64,000 bases of DNA from Gaiellasilicea sp963806955 (GCA_963806955.1 CAWDZG010000001.1:124001-188000); one strand, 5' to 3'; positions 55,069 through 63,385 are shown, counted from the first letter of the stretch. Numbers and translations are program-made. Notes: generated from the sequence alone by a model not told the origin.

Positions 55069-56003
55069 GTGATCGAGCGCCTGCTCCGGCCGACCCGGTC
55101 CGCCCGATCTGGTCGAGCGCGAGCGCGCTCGTCTACATCGGGGCGCTCGTCGCGCTCGTCGCGACGCTTGCGCTGCTCGGGATCCTGGGCGAAGAGCACG
55201 GGGACTGGGCACTCGTCGGCTACGCAGCGCTCGCGACGGCCGTCGCGCTCACCCTCGCGCTGCTGCTCGAACGGGCGGGCCGCGTGGTCGCAGCCGGAGT
55301 CGGGGCGACGCTCGCCGTGGTCCTGCTCGCCGTGCTGGCGGGAGGGCTCCTCAACGCGCTTGGCGTCCTCGACGCGGACATCGGGGACTACCAGCCGGCC
55401 ACCCTCTTGGTCGAGGCGCTCACGATCGGCGCCGCGCTGGCCGCCTTGCGGCGCTTTCGGACGCCGCTGCTCGTCCTGCCGGCGGCACTCGCGTTCTGGA
55501 TCGCCGTCGCCGACCTCGGCTCGCTCGTCTCGTGGGACGACGCCGGCGCGCTGCTCTCGATCGTCGCCGGGCTCGCGCTCGCAGCGGCAGGCGTCGTCGC
55601 CGACCGGGCCGGTCGCGCACCGTCCGGCTTCTGGCTCCATGCCGTCGGCGGGGCCGCCGCCGGCGGCGGTGTGCTCGGCCTCGTCGGCGGCGACCTCGGC
55701 TGGGGGCTCGTGGGACTCATCGCGCTCGGCTATGTCGCGGTCGCGTACGGCCTCGAACGCTCGAGCTACGCGGTTCTCGGCGCAGCCGGGATCCTGATCA
55801 CGACGACCTACTTCGTCGTCGATCCGCTCGGCTTGATCGGTGGTCTCGTTCCCTTCGCGCCGGCCGTTGCACCCGAGGACGGGCTCGCCGGCTGGCAGAT
55901 CGCGATCTCCTATGTCGCCGCGGGGCTCGTGATCGCCCTGCTCGGCGTCCTCGCACGGCTTCGCGCAGAGCGCGCGACTGACGGACCGCCGCTCAGCGAG
56001 TAG
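55069..56003 (+). CDS. Hypothetical multi-pass membrane protein, one frame break
   Basis: GTG 55069 gives IERLLRPTRSA. A one-base shift near 55105 leads into IWSSASALVYIGALVALVAT and then about eight further hydrophobic helices (VVAAGVGATLAVVLLAVLAG, GLVIALLGVLARL). About 311 residues. No transporter motif is visible. The break lies in a C-run and is probably a lost base. The 3' end overlaps the sugar kinase gene by 11 bases. Confidence 0.55.
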
Positions 56004-56833
56004 GCGGCCACCCGTCGGGCGCGGCAGCCGCCCGTGCGCCCAGCGCGCATCCGGCCGTGAGGGCCTCGGACAGCCCTGCAGCCTCCGTGAGCGCGACGAG
56101 CACGCCGGCCGCGAAGGCGTCTCCCGCACCGGCCGCAGCGCCCGGATGAACGGTGGGCGGCTCGGCCCGGGCGAGCGTCCCGTCGAGCGAGCCGATCGCG
56201 CCCGCAGCGCCGCGTGTGACGCAGACGAGGCGGAAGCGCTCGCCGAGCAGGCGCGTCGCCTCCTCGGGCGCGGCGCCCGTGACCCTCTGCGCCGCCGACT
56301 CGTCGAGGAAGAGCGCGTTCGCTGTCGCTGCGCGGCCGAGCGACGAGGGCTCGAGACGCGCGCCCGCCCGCGTCGACCGCGCGCCAGCTCGCTCGGGCGC
56401 CGGCGAGCGCCGCGAGGCCTGTGGCTGCGCTGTCGTCGTGGAAGAGGAGGTAGCCGGAAACGAGGAGCGCGTCGGCCTCGAGCAGGCCCGCGAGGTCGGA
56501 GGGCTCCAGCGCCGCGCTCGCGCCGCGGTCGACGGCCAGCTCGCCATCGAGGAGGGCGACCGCGCCCGTCGGGCGGGACGGATCGGTCGCGAGTCTCGCC
56601 TCGACGCCGCGGGATTCGAGTGCTGCACGCAGCGCGAGCGCGGCGGCATCGTCGCCGACCCGACCAACGCAGCGGGCGGTTGCGCCGGCTGCGGCGGCCC
56701 ACGCGGACGCGTTCGCAGCCGTGCCGCCGGCACGCATGCGGATCTGCGCGCTATGGCTCGTCGGGCCGCGCGAGAGCACGAGATCGAGCAGGGCATCGCC
56801 GACGGCGGTGAACGAAGGCATCGCGTGGATCAT
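55993..56833 (-). CDS. PfkB-family carbohydrate kinase, one frame break
   Basis: N-terminal FTAVGDALLDLVLSRG and MRAGGTAANASAWAAAAGA match PfkB motif 1, and C-terminal AGAGDAFAAGVLVALTEA holds the catalytic Asp and anion hole (GAGD). The frame changes near 56370 within ARASWRAVDAGGRAS, giving ~280 residues. Likely phosphorylates a sugar or nucleoside with ATP; the substrate is not predictable. ATG 56821 or 56833. The start region overlaps the TAGATT box of the divergent gene. Confidence 0.72.
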
Positions 56834-56834
56834 C

Positions 56835-56840
56835 TAGATT
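56835..56840 (+). promoter_or_regulatory. -10 box TAGATT, leaderless arrangement
   Basis: TAGATT ends 7 bases before ATG 56848. Confidence 0.45.
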
Positions 56841-56847
56841 CCGCGTG

Positions 56848-57576
56848 ATGCCGTTTCCGCTGCAACAGTTCGGCGTCGACGATCTCCGTGCGTGCAGCGA
56901 CGAGCTGCGCGCGCTCCCCGGAGCGGCCGGCTCGGTCGCCGACGAGGCGCAGCTGATCTGTGAGTTCCTCTACGGCGCGCTCGTCGACGAGGACGGAAAG
57001 CCCGCCTGCCCACTCGTGCGCCTCTACAAGACGGAACGCTACGGCGAGCTCGAGCCCGAGCTGCAGGACTTCGCGCGCGGTCTGCTCGACGGAAGTCAGG
57101 TCGACGACGACGTGCGCTGTCTGACCCTGCTCGGCACGGCAGGGGACGAGCCCGCCTGGAACGATCGCGCGCGCTCCCAGGGGCACCGCGCGATCCCGCT
57201 GCCGAGCGAGGAGTTCGTCGAGCGGCTGCCGATGGTGGCCCAGCTGATCCGCCAGCTCGGCCTCGAGCTCGGGTCGGTCGTCACTCCCCCGTCCGGGCGG
57301 GAGGTCGTCGAGCTGGCCCAGCGGACGAACGACGTCTTCCATGTGGCGGAGGCGAACGGCAGCCCGTACCTGCCCGCCCAGGACTTCGTCGCCGCGCATT
57401 CGATCGCATCCGCGGTCGGCTTCGGCGGCGTCTTCATGTCGGGCGCGTTCTTCTCCGTCGTCGTCTTCTCGCGCGTGCCGATCAGCGAGCCCGTCGCGCG
57501 GACGTTGAAGATCCTCGCGCAGCCGATCAGGATCCGCTTCCTGCCCTACCTGCACGTGCTCGGGCGCCGGCGCTGA
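56848..57576 (+). CDS. Stand-alone sensor-type domain protein of unknown function
   Basis: A 242-residue protein. LRACSDELRALPGAAGSVAD, PLVRLYKTERYGELEPELQD, LTLLGTAGDEPAWNDRARSQ, HRAIPLPSEEFVERLPMVAQ and FGGVFMSGAFFSVVVFSRVP resemble the ligand-sensing N-terminal region found in some hybrid histidine kinases and phosphatases of Chloroflexi and Cyanobacteria. Here the output domain is missing. That recollection is from pattern memory and needs a search. ATG 56848 with TAGATT upstream (GTG 56845 is possible). Confidence 0.55.
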   Translation: MPFPLQQFGVDDLRACSDELRALPGAAGSVADEAQLICEFLYGALVDEDGKPACPLVRLYKTERYGELEPELQDFARGLLDGSQVDDDVRCLTLLGTAGDEPAWNDRARSQGHRAIPLPSEEFVERLPMVAQLIRQLGLELGSVVTPPSGREVVELAQRTNDVFHVAEANGSPYLPAQDFVAAHSIASAVGFGGVFMSGAFFSVVVFSRVPISEPVARTLKILAQPIRIRFLPYLHVLGRRR

Positions 57577-57591
57577 GCCGTCGCCGCCGCC

Positions 57592-57597
57592 TACAAT
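57592..57597 (+). promoter_or_regulatory. -10 box TACAAT, leaderless arrangement
   Basis: TACAAT ends 7 bases before the pdxT ATG at 57605. Confidence 0.5.
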
Positions 57598-57604
57598 CGA
57601 GCGC

Positions 57605-58159
57605 ATGAAGATCGGAGTGCTGGCTGTGCAGGGCAACTTCCGCGAGCACGCGGCGATGCTGCGCAAGCTCGGCGCGGATGCGGTCGAGGTGCGGCTGCCC
57701 GAGCAGCTCGACGGGCTCGACGGCCTCGTCGTCCCGGGCGGCGAGTCGACGGCGATCCTGCGCTTGATGCGCCTCTACGGCCTGGAGCAGGCGCTGGTTG
57801 CGTTCACCGCGCCCGTCTTCGGCACCTGTGCGGGCATGATCCTGCTCGACCGGGCGCATCTCGGGCTCGTGGACGTCGAGGTGGAGCGCAACGGCTACGG
57901 GCGCCAGGTCGCGAGCTTCGAAGCCGACCTCGAGCTCGACGGGGAGGAGGAGCCGCTGCGCGGTGTCTTCATCCGCGCGCCGCGCGTCACCGACCGGGGG
58001 CCGCAGGTCGAGGTGCTCGCGAGCCACGACGGCGTTCCGGTGTTGCTGCGCGAAGGCCGTTTCCTCGTCGCCTCGTTCCATCCGGAGCTGACGGGCGACA
58101 CGCGCGTGCACGAGCGCTTTCTTGAACTCGTACGAGAGGAGCAGGGTGTCAGGGCATAG
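57605..58159 (+). CDS. pdxT: Pyridoxal 5'-phosphate synthase glutaminase subunit
   Basis: A 184-residue PdxT. IGVLAVQGNFREHAAMLRKL, VVPGGESTAILRLMRLYG, nucleophile Cys in VFGTCAGMILLDRAHLG, and FHPELTGDTRVHERFLE with the catalytic His/Glu. It supplies ammonia from glutamine to PdxS. Own leaderless-type promoter TACAAT. Its last 14 bases overlap the yebC start, coupling the two. Confidence 0.95.
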   Translation: MKIGVLAVQGNFREHAAMLRKLGADAVEVRLPEQLDGLDGLVVPGGESTAILRLMRLYGLEQALVAFTAPVFGTCAGMILLDRAHLGLVDVEVERNGYGRQVASFEADLELDGEEEPLRGVFIRAPRVTDRGPQVEVLASHDGVPVLLREGRFLVASFHPELTGDTRVHERFLELVREEQGVRA

Positions 58160-58901
58160 CAAGTGGTCGACGATCAAGCACAAGAAGGGCGCGGCGGACG
58201 CGAAGCGAGGCAAGCTCTTCACGAAGCTGTCGAAGGCGATCATCGTCGCCGCGAAGGAGGGCGGGCCGGACCCGGCCGCCAACCTCTCGCTCCAGAACGC
58301 GATCGAGAAGGCGAAGTCGTACTCGATGCCCAAGGACACGATCGAGCGCGCGGTTGCCCGCGGCGCGGGCACCGACGCGGACGCAGCCGCGTACGAGACG
58401 ATCGTCTACGAGGGCTACGGGCCGGACGGCGTCGCGGTGCTCGTCGAGGCGCTGACCGACAACCGCAACCGCACGGCCTCCGACGTCCGGCACACCTTCG
58501 CCAAGCACGGCGGCAACCTCGGCACGACCGGCGCCGTCGCCTGGCTGTTCGAGCGGCGCGGGATCGTGCTGGTCGACGCGGAGACCGCCGACGAGGACGA
58601 GCTCACGCTCGCCGCCGCCGAGGGTGGGGCGGACGACGTCGAGCGCGACGGCTCCGTCTTCCAGGTCTCGTCCGCGCCGGAGTCGCTCTCGGCCGTGCGC
58701 GAGGCGGTCGAGGCGGCCGGGATCGCGGTCGAGTCGGCCGAGCTGACGATGATCGCGAAGACGACGGTCGAGGTCGCCGACGAGTCGTCGGCGAAGAAGC
58801 TGATCCAGCTGATCGAGGCGCTCGAGGACAACGACGACGTCCAGGAGGTGTCGGCGAACTTCGACATCCCCGAGCAGGTGCTCGAGGCGGTCGCGAGCTA
58901 G
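58146..58901 (+). CDS. yebC: YebC/PmpR family protein
   Basis: A 251-residue protein. GTG start gives SGHSKWSTIKHKKGAADAKR, the family N terminus, then KAIIVAAKEGGPDPAANLSL, GYGPDGVAVLVEALTDNRNR and GTTGAVAWLFERRGIV. Family members are described as transcription regulators and more recently as translation factors relieving stalling. Usually it precedes ruvCAB; that operon does not follow here. The end overlaps the convergent lipoprotein gene by 4 bases. Confidence 0.92.
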   Translation: MSGHSKWSTIKHKKGAADAKRGKLFTKLSKAIIVAAKEGGPDPAANLSLQNAIEKAKSYSMPKDTIERAVARGAGTDADAAAYETIVYEGYGPDGVAVLVEALTDNRNRTASDVRHTFAKHGGNLGTTGAVAWLFERRGIVLVDAETADEDELTLAAAEGGADDVERDGSVFQVSSAPESLSAVREAVEAAGIAVESAELTMIAKTTVEVADESSAKKLIQLIEALEDNDDVQEVSANFDIPEQVLEAVAS

Positions 58902-59677
58902 CCGGACCTGCCGAGCTCGACCGGCTCGTTGACCTTGTCGAGCTCGAGGTCGAACGAGAAGCTCGCCCCGACGGCGTCCTCGCCGATCGCGTCGCGCAGG
59001 TTCTCCGGCACGTCGCTGCCGAGCGTGAAGGAGAGCGCGAGCTTGCGCAGCAGGCGGTCGGTCTCGCCGGTGAGCAGCTCGAAGCTCGACTCGTCGACCG
59101 CCTCGGCGACCTGGCGCCGCTGCTCGGCCGAGAGCACCACGTCCTGCTGCAGCACGCCGGACAGCGCCGCCAGGCCGGCCATGGCGGCCGAGACGTCGAG
59201 GTCTGCCGTGACCTTGTCCGTCCCGTCGGGCCCCCCGGAAAGCTTTGCGTCCTGGATCCACTGCTCGAAGCTGAGCGTCGCGAGACCGTCCTCGCCCAGG
59301 AGCGAGCCTGAGGAGCGGAGCTCCTCGAGCTGCTCCGCGGTGAGGTCGATGCGCTCGCCCTGCCGCTCGATCCAGCCGGTTCCGTCCTCCTGGAGCACGA
59401 GCCGGACCGTGTCGTCCTGGCCGTTCGCGATCTGGGTGTACTCGACGTCGGCGACGGGCGGGGCGCCGTCCTGGCCGAGCCGGATCGGCCCCTCGATGTC
59501 GTAGCCGAACGGCTCCGCGTCCTTCGGCTCCATCCGGACCGACACGGAGAGGACGGCGCTCTCGATCCGCTCCAGGTTCTTCGCCGTCGCCTGGAGCGCC
59601 GGGCCGGCCGGCCCCGCGTCGCCGGCGCAGCCGGAGAGCAGGACCGCGGCGACCACGAACGGCAGCGCGCGGGTCAC
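58898..59677 (-). CDS. Lipoprotein of the peptide/protease cluster
   Basis: A 259-residue protein. GTG 59677, signal FVVAAVLLSGCAGDAG with lipobox LSGC. The mature part (LQATAKNLERIESAVLSVSV, VEYTQIANGQDDTVRLVLQE, GTGWIERQGERIDLTAEQLE) resembles the LppX/LprG-like lipoprotein fold, a hydrophobic-cavity beta half-barrel, by pattern only. Its start overlaps the stop of the double-CxxC gene (GTGA), so it is the last gene of the minus-strand operon. Confidence 0.7.
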   Translation of the reverse strand: MTRALPFVVAAVLLSGCAGDAGPAGPALQATAKNLERIESAVLSVSVRMEPKDAEPFGYDIEGPIRLGQDGAPPVADVEYTQIANGQDDTVRLVLQEDGTGWIERQGERIDLTAEQLEELRSSGSLLGEDGLATLSFEQWIQDAKLSGGPDGTDKVTADLDVSAAMAGLAALSGVLQQDVVLSAEQRRQVAEAVDESSFELLTGETDRLLRKLALSFTLGSDVPENLRDAIGEDAVGASFSFDLELDKVNEPVELGRSG

Positions 59678-60435
59678 GGCGTCGTCGTGGTGGTCGGGGG
59701 CGGAGTCGTCTCCGTCGGCGCGGTCTCCGTGGTCGTCGGCGTCGGCGGCGTCGTCTCGGTGGTCGTCGACTCGGTCGTCGTCTCGCCGTCGCTCGTGGTC
59801 CCGTCCGCCGGGGCCTGCGGCGGCGCGGGCCGCTCCTCTTCCTCGACGTCGTCCTCGACCTCCTCCTCGTCGAGATCCTCCTCGTCGCCGGCGCGCTTGG
59901 AGACGAGCTGTGTCTTCAGGACGGTTCGGAGCCGCTGCGCGAGCGCCTGCGTCTTCGCGTGGAACTCCTCGAGCGTGTACTGCTCGTTCTTCAGGGCCTT
60001 GAACTCGCGCAGGATCTGCTTCAGCTCGCGCTTGCCCTCCTTCGTCAGGCCGACCGACGGGTCCTCGACGCCGATCACGAACTGGAAGGCGGCCGAGTAG
60101 GTCTGGCAGAGCGTGCAGTTCTCGTTGATCGAGACCGCGTAGTTCTCGGGCACGACCGTGTCGGGGCTGCCGGAGACGAGCACGATCTGGATCGCGATCG
60201 CCGTCGTCTGGCACTGCTCGCAGCTGGCGTAGGCGACGGCAGCGTTCTGGTTGTCGACCACCTCGCCCAGCACCTTCTTGAGCGAGAACGCGAACTTGAA
60301 GAGGGAGGAGCCGTCCTTCGTGTTGATCGCGACGGCGGCGTTGTCGCCGCCGGAATCGTGGTCGTCGGCGCGGGCCTGCCCGGGCGCGGCGAGCGCGACG
60401 AGCAGGGCGAGGAGGAGCAGCAGGCGTCTGGTCAT
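59674..60435 (-). CDS. Secreted double-CxxC protein with Thr-rich tail
   Basis: A 253-residue protein. Signal LLLLLALLVALAAPGQARA. Two CxxC motifs, SCEQCQTTAIAIQIVLVSG and NCTLCQTYSAAFQFVIG, sit in duplicated ~40-residue halves. A charged helix (KRELKQILREFKALKNEQYT), an acidic stretch (EEDLDEEEVEDDVEEEERP) and a Thr/Glu/Pro tail follow. The ATG overlaps the protease stop. Redox or metal binding is suggested by the CxxC pairs, but I know no family. Its Thr-rich tail matches the one on the protease, which suggests both face the cell wall. Confidence 0.7.
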   Translation of the reverse strand: MTRRLLLLLALLVALAAPGQARADDHDSGGDNAAVAINTKDGSSLFKFAFSLKKVLGEVVDNQNAAVAYASCEQCQTTAIAIQIVLVSGSPDTVVPENYAVSINENCTLCQTYSAAFQFVIGVEDPSVGLTKEGKRELKQILREFKALKNEQYTLEEFHAKTQALAQRLRTVLKTQLVSKRAGDEEDLDEEEVEDDVEEEERPAPPQAPADGTTSDGETTTESTTTETTPPTPTTTETAPTETTPPPTTTTTP

Positions 60436-62219
60436 GGTGTGGTGGTGGTGGTGGTGGTGGTCGTCGTCGTGGTCGTCGTCGGGGTCGTGGTGGTCGTGGG
60501 CTCGGTCGAAGTGGTCTCAGCTGGAACGGTCGAGGTGGTCGCGGCGGGTGCGGTCGCGACCGGCGTCGTCGCCGCAGGCGCCGTGGCGGCAGGCTCCGTC
60601 GACGTGGTCGTGGTCGTGGACGGTGCCGTCGACGTGGTCGCCGGCTGCTCCTCGTCCTGCGCGGGCAGCGGCGCACCGCCGGAGCGGACGGAGGGCGCAC
60701 CGCCGAGCTCCTCCTCCCGCTCGGGCGTGAGCGCCGGGCGGCCGGTGCGAACCGCCGGGAGCTGCGCGACTCCCCCCTGGACGGTGCCGCGCTCGCTCGC
60801 CTGGATCGGCCGGTATTCGCCGTTCGGGAAGAGCACGTAGGCGGCGACGCCCGCGATCGCCGTGGAGGAAGCCACGACGAGCGTGCGGCGGATCGGCGCG
60901 CCCTCCGACCAGCCCCAGGCGCCTGCGAGCATCGTCTTCGCCACGCGCGTCGACGTGTAGGCGATCCCGAGCAGCGGCAGCACGAGCGCGAGCGACTGGA
61001 CGACGCCCGCCAGCACGTTCAAGGCGCCGCCCTCCTGGATCTTGTCGAGCTGGAGCCCGAGCGAGTCCCAGGCGGTCGCGAGCATGCGCGGCGAGTTGAA
61101 GATCAGCATCCCGAAGACGAGCAGCAACACGGGGAAGAGAAAGAAGATCCAGGCGAGGGTGACCCGGCGCACCCAGGGCTTCAGCTCCTCGACCGCCTCC
61201 TCGTTCTCCTTGCCCGGCAGGGCGCTCTTCAGCGTCGGCTTGATCCGGGCGAACATGTCCGGCACGCCGGTGAGGTCGCTGAGGATGTAGTAGCCGTCGA
61301 GCCTGAGGAACGGCAGCAGCTGCTGCAGGATCTGCATGTGCTGGACGAGGATCAGCACGAGCAGCGGCTCGAAGCCCGTCAGCAGGTAGGCCGCGGTGAC
61401 GAGCAGCACGAAGAGGGCGTTGAAGTAGATCCCGCCGAGGTCGACGCGCAGGCGGCCCTTCCGGTCGAGCCGGTAGGCGTCGGTGACGTCGGTGTAGAAG
61501 GCGGGCCAGACGATGTAGATCCCCGCGCCCATCACGCCCGGCTCGGCGCCCCCGTAGCGGGTCGCAGTCGCGTGGCCGATCTCGTGCAGCGCCGTCGCGA
61601 CGACGACGAGACCGAGCACCATCAGGAGCAGGATCGGGTTGTAGGCCAGCTCGCGCAGCGGCTGCGCAACGCCGTGCAGGAAGAAGAACCACACGTCGAC
61701 GGCGACGAGCGCGCCGACGACGAGCAGGATCGAGACGGGGTGGAAGAGGGGGTAGAAGAACGTCGTCAGCGCGTGCGTGACCGACTTCGGCACGAGCGCG
61801 GCGCGGAACTTGAGCGCGAGGAGCGGGTCGTTCTTCTCCGGCTGCGGCGACGAGCCGTCGGCCTGCGCGAGGACTCCCAGCGGGCGCAGCTTCGTCTCCA
61901 CGAGCGTGCGCACCTGGTCGACGTCGACCTCGCGCTCGATCCGGTCGCCGAAACGCTGCGCGATCTCCTCGTAGCCGCTCGTGCCGTCGATCGACTCGGC
62001 CAGCCGGTAGAGCAGCTCCGGCAGCTGCACCATCTGCCCGTCCTTGAGCCGGGCGATGTAGGGGGCGTCCTTGTAGCCGGACTCCTGGTATTCGCCGACG
62101 AGCTCGATCCCCTCGGAGAGCTTCGGTGGGCGCGCCGTTCTCCTGGCGGGCGGCTGAACCTGCGTGGGCTGCTCGGTGGCGGTCAAGGTGGTGAAGGTCT
62201 CCCGTTGGTTGAAGCGCAC
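60432..62219 (-). CDS. M50-type membrane metalloprotease with PqqD-like N-terminal domain
   Basis: A 595-residue protein. Residues ~33-120 (IELVGEYQESGYKDAPYIAR to VETKLRPLGVLA) form a PqqD-like/winged peptide-binding region. A membrane domain follows with the zinc motif HEIGH (212-216) in helix VVVATALHEIGHATATRYGG and the third-ligand region FLRLDGYYILSDLTGVPDM. Several more helices lead to an extracytoplasmic segment ending in a ~60-residue Thr/Pro/Ala tail. This layout matches putative peptide zinc metalloproteases found beside small modified peptides. Start GTG 62219. No radical-SAM or cyclase gene is in view. Confidence 0.8.
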   Translation of the reverse strand: MRFNQRETFTTLTATEQPTQVQPPARRTARPPKLSEGIELVGEYQESGYKDAPYIARLKDGQMVQLPELLYRLAESIDGTSGYEEIAQRFGDRIEREVDVDQVRTLVETKLRPLGVLAQADGSSPQPEKNDPLLALKFRAALVPKSVTHALTTFFYPLFHPVSILLVVGALVAVDVWFFFLHGVAQPLRELAYNPILLLMVLGLVVVATALHEIGHATATRYGGAEPGVMGAGIYIVWPAFYTDVTDAYRLDRKGRLRVDLGGIYFNALFVLLVTAAYLLTGFEPLLVLILVQHMQILQQLLPFLRLDGYYILSDLTGVPDMFARIKPTLKSALPGKENEEAVEELKPWVRRVTLAWIFFLFPVLLLVFGMLIFNSPRMLATAWDSLGLQLDKIQEGGALNVLAGVVQSLALVLPLLGIAYTSTRVAKTMLAGAWGWSEGAPIRRTLVVASSTAIAGVAAYVLFPNGEYRPIQASERGTVQGGVAQLPAVRTGRPALTPEREEELGGAPSVRSGGAPLPAQDEEQPATTSTAPSTTTTTSTEPAATAPAATTPVATAPAATTSTVPAETTSTEPTTTTTPTTTTTTTTTTTTTTP

Positions 62220-62222
62220 GTC

Positions 62223-62286
62223 GGGCCGCGAAGCGGCCCCTTCAGGGGTCTGCGCGCCTGGGGATCCGCGAGAGCGGATCCCCAGG
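62223..62286. repeat. Dispersed double-hairpin element, copy 4
   Basis: Perfect GGGCCGC-GAA-GCGGCCC, then CTTCAGGGGTCTGCGCG, then a perfect 13-bp hairpin CCTGGGGATCCGC with loop GAGA. It lies between the last peptide gene and the protease gene, where it may reduce read-through into the protease. Confidence 0.8.
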
Positions 62287-62300
62287 CATGCGACGGTGAG

Positions 62301-62504
62301 CTAATTGCTCTGGTCGATGTCGACGTCCTGGGTCGCGTTGGCGTAGGCGACCGAGTTGTCGGACAGGACGTTCGCGGCGACGGCGGCGTTCACCGGCGCG
62401 GCGAGGTTCGCGTTGATCAGCGACATGGCGGCGCGCTCCGGGAGCGCCTCGCCGGCGAGCTCGTCGAGCTCCTCGCGGGTCAGCTTGCGGTACTCGTCGG
62501 ACAT
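62301..62504 (-). CDS. Small peptide, putative precursor 1
   Basis: A 67-residue protein. Leader-like half KLTREELDELAGEALPERAA followed by MSLINANLAAPVNAAVAANV and LSDNSVAYANATQDVDIDQS. 70-80% identical to the next two by eye, with changes concentrated in the C-terminal half. AAGGAGGAAG ribosome site. No Cys, and few charged residues after the leader. Likely a ribosomally made peptide or small secreted protein processed by the M50 protease downstream, which is inferred from context. Confidence 0.75.
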   Translation of the reverse strand: MSDEYRKLTREELDELAGEALPERAAMSLINANLAAPVNAAVAANVLSDNSVAYANATQDVDIDQSN

Positions 62505-62530
62505 GTTCTTCCTCCTTCGTCGGTGGTGAC

Positions 62531-62731
62531 CTAGTTGCTCTGGTTGATGTCGGCCGTCTGCGTCGCGTTGGCGTACGCGATCGAGTCGTCGCTGGCGACG
62601 TTGAGCGCCACGGCGGCGTTGATCGGAGCGGCGACGTTCGCGTTGATCAGCGACATGGCGGCGCGCTCCGGGAGCGCCTCGCCGGCGAGCTCGTCGAGCT
62701 CTTCCTTGGACAGCTTGCGGAAATCGCTCAT
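62531..62731 (-). CDS. Small peptide, putative precursor 2
   Basis: A 66-residue protein from ATG 62731 (MSDFRKLSKEELDELAGEAL). C-terminal half INANVAAPINAAVALNVASD then SIAYANATQTADINQSN. An upstream in-frame start at 62779 would run through the previous gene's end and is not used. GAGGAGG site. Same family as precursors 1 and 3. Confidence 0.75.
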   Translation of the reverse strand: MSDFRKLSKEELDELAGEALPERAAMSLINANVAAPINAAVALNVASDDSIAYANATQTADINQSN

Positions 62732-62741
62732 GCGTCCTCCT

Positions 62742-62948
62742 CTAGTTGCTCTGGTCGATGGGCGTCGTCTGGGCCGCATCCGCGTAGGCGACGGCGCCGT
62801 CGGACAGGACGTTGGCCGCGATTGCGGCGTTGACCGGGATGGCGATGTTCGCGTTCACCAGCGACATCGCGGCCCGCTCGGGCAGCGCCTCGCCGGCGAG
62901 CTCGTCGAGCTCCTCCCGCGTCAGCTTCTTGTGGCTCTCTTCGGCCAT
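62742..62948 (-). CDS. Small peptide, putative precursor 3
   Basis: A 68-residue protein (MAEESHKKLTREELDELAGE, PERAAMSLVNANIAIPVNAA, IAANVLSDGAVAYADAAQTT). Ribosome site GAGAGGAG. Only 10 bases separate its stop from the start of precursor 2, so one message carries them all. Confidence 0.75.
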   Translation of the reverse strand: MAEESHKKLTREELDELAGEALPERAAMSLVNANIAIPVNAAIAANVLSDGAVAYADAAQTTPIDQSN

Positions 62949-62969
62949 GTCGTGCTCCTCTCGTCGGTG

Positions 62970-63143
62970 TTAGATCGCGTCGGGCTTCGGATCGTCGATC
63001 GGGATGATCGTCGGGTCCTCGGGAATCGAGATCAGGCCGGGGTTCTGCGAGATGATCGACATCACCTCGCGCGCCGGCAGCACCTCGCCGTCCTGCTGCT
63101 CGAGCTCGTCCTGCGTCAGCTCGTTCTGCTCGCTCTCGGTCAT
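62970..63143 (-). CDS. Small peptide with shared leader and different C-terminal half
   Basis: A 57-residue protein. MTESEQNELTQDELEQQDGE and VLPAREVMSII keep the leader pattern (LTxxEL, LPxRExMS), but the remainder SQNPGLISIPEDPTIIPIDD is Pro/Ile/Asp-rich and unlike the other three. Ribosome site AAAGGGG. A shared leader with a divergent core is what RiPP precursor families show. Confidence 0.7.
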   Translation of the reverse strand: MTESEQNELTQDELEQQDGEVLPAREVMSIISQNPGLISIPEDPTIIPIDDPKPDAI

Positions 63144-63199
63144 CTGGCCCCTTTCTTCTCGTTCGTGACTGACTTGCAACGCATAAACCGCGACGCTGG

Positions 63200-63385
63200 T
63201 TACGCGCGGTCCGGCGGCTGCCGTTGCGGCACGTCCGCGGAGGTCGCTCGTGCGGTCGACGACGCCGTCGTGACCGTGCCGCGCTCGCCGACGTTGGCGG
63301 CGACGACGGCATTGACGTCGCCGTCCAGTGCGCCCCGGCGAAGCTTCTCCCGGAGCCGCTTCTCGATCAGGTTGGTGATGTTCAC
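63200..63385 (-). CDS. Small peptide, distant fifth member
   Basis: A 61-residue protein from GTG 63385 (NITNLIEKRLREKLRRGALD), then GDVNAVVAANVGERGTVTTA. The VNAVVAANV stretch matches the VNAAVAANV core of precursors 1-3, but the leader motif is replaced by a basic helix. GGAGACGAG upstream. First gene of the peptide series after the regulator. Confidence 0.6.
   Translation of the reverse strand: MNITNLIEKRLREKLRRGALDGDVNAVVAANVGERGTVTTASSTARATSADVPQRQPPDRA

Noticed and set aside
60437..60540. GTGGTGGTG and GTCGTC runs, possible satellite repeat
   Set aside because: They encode the Thr-rich tail of the protease (ACC/ACG codons on the minus strand) and stay in frame.
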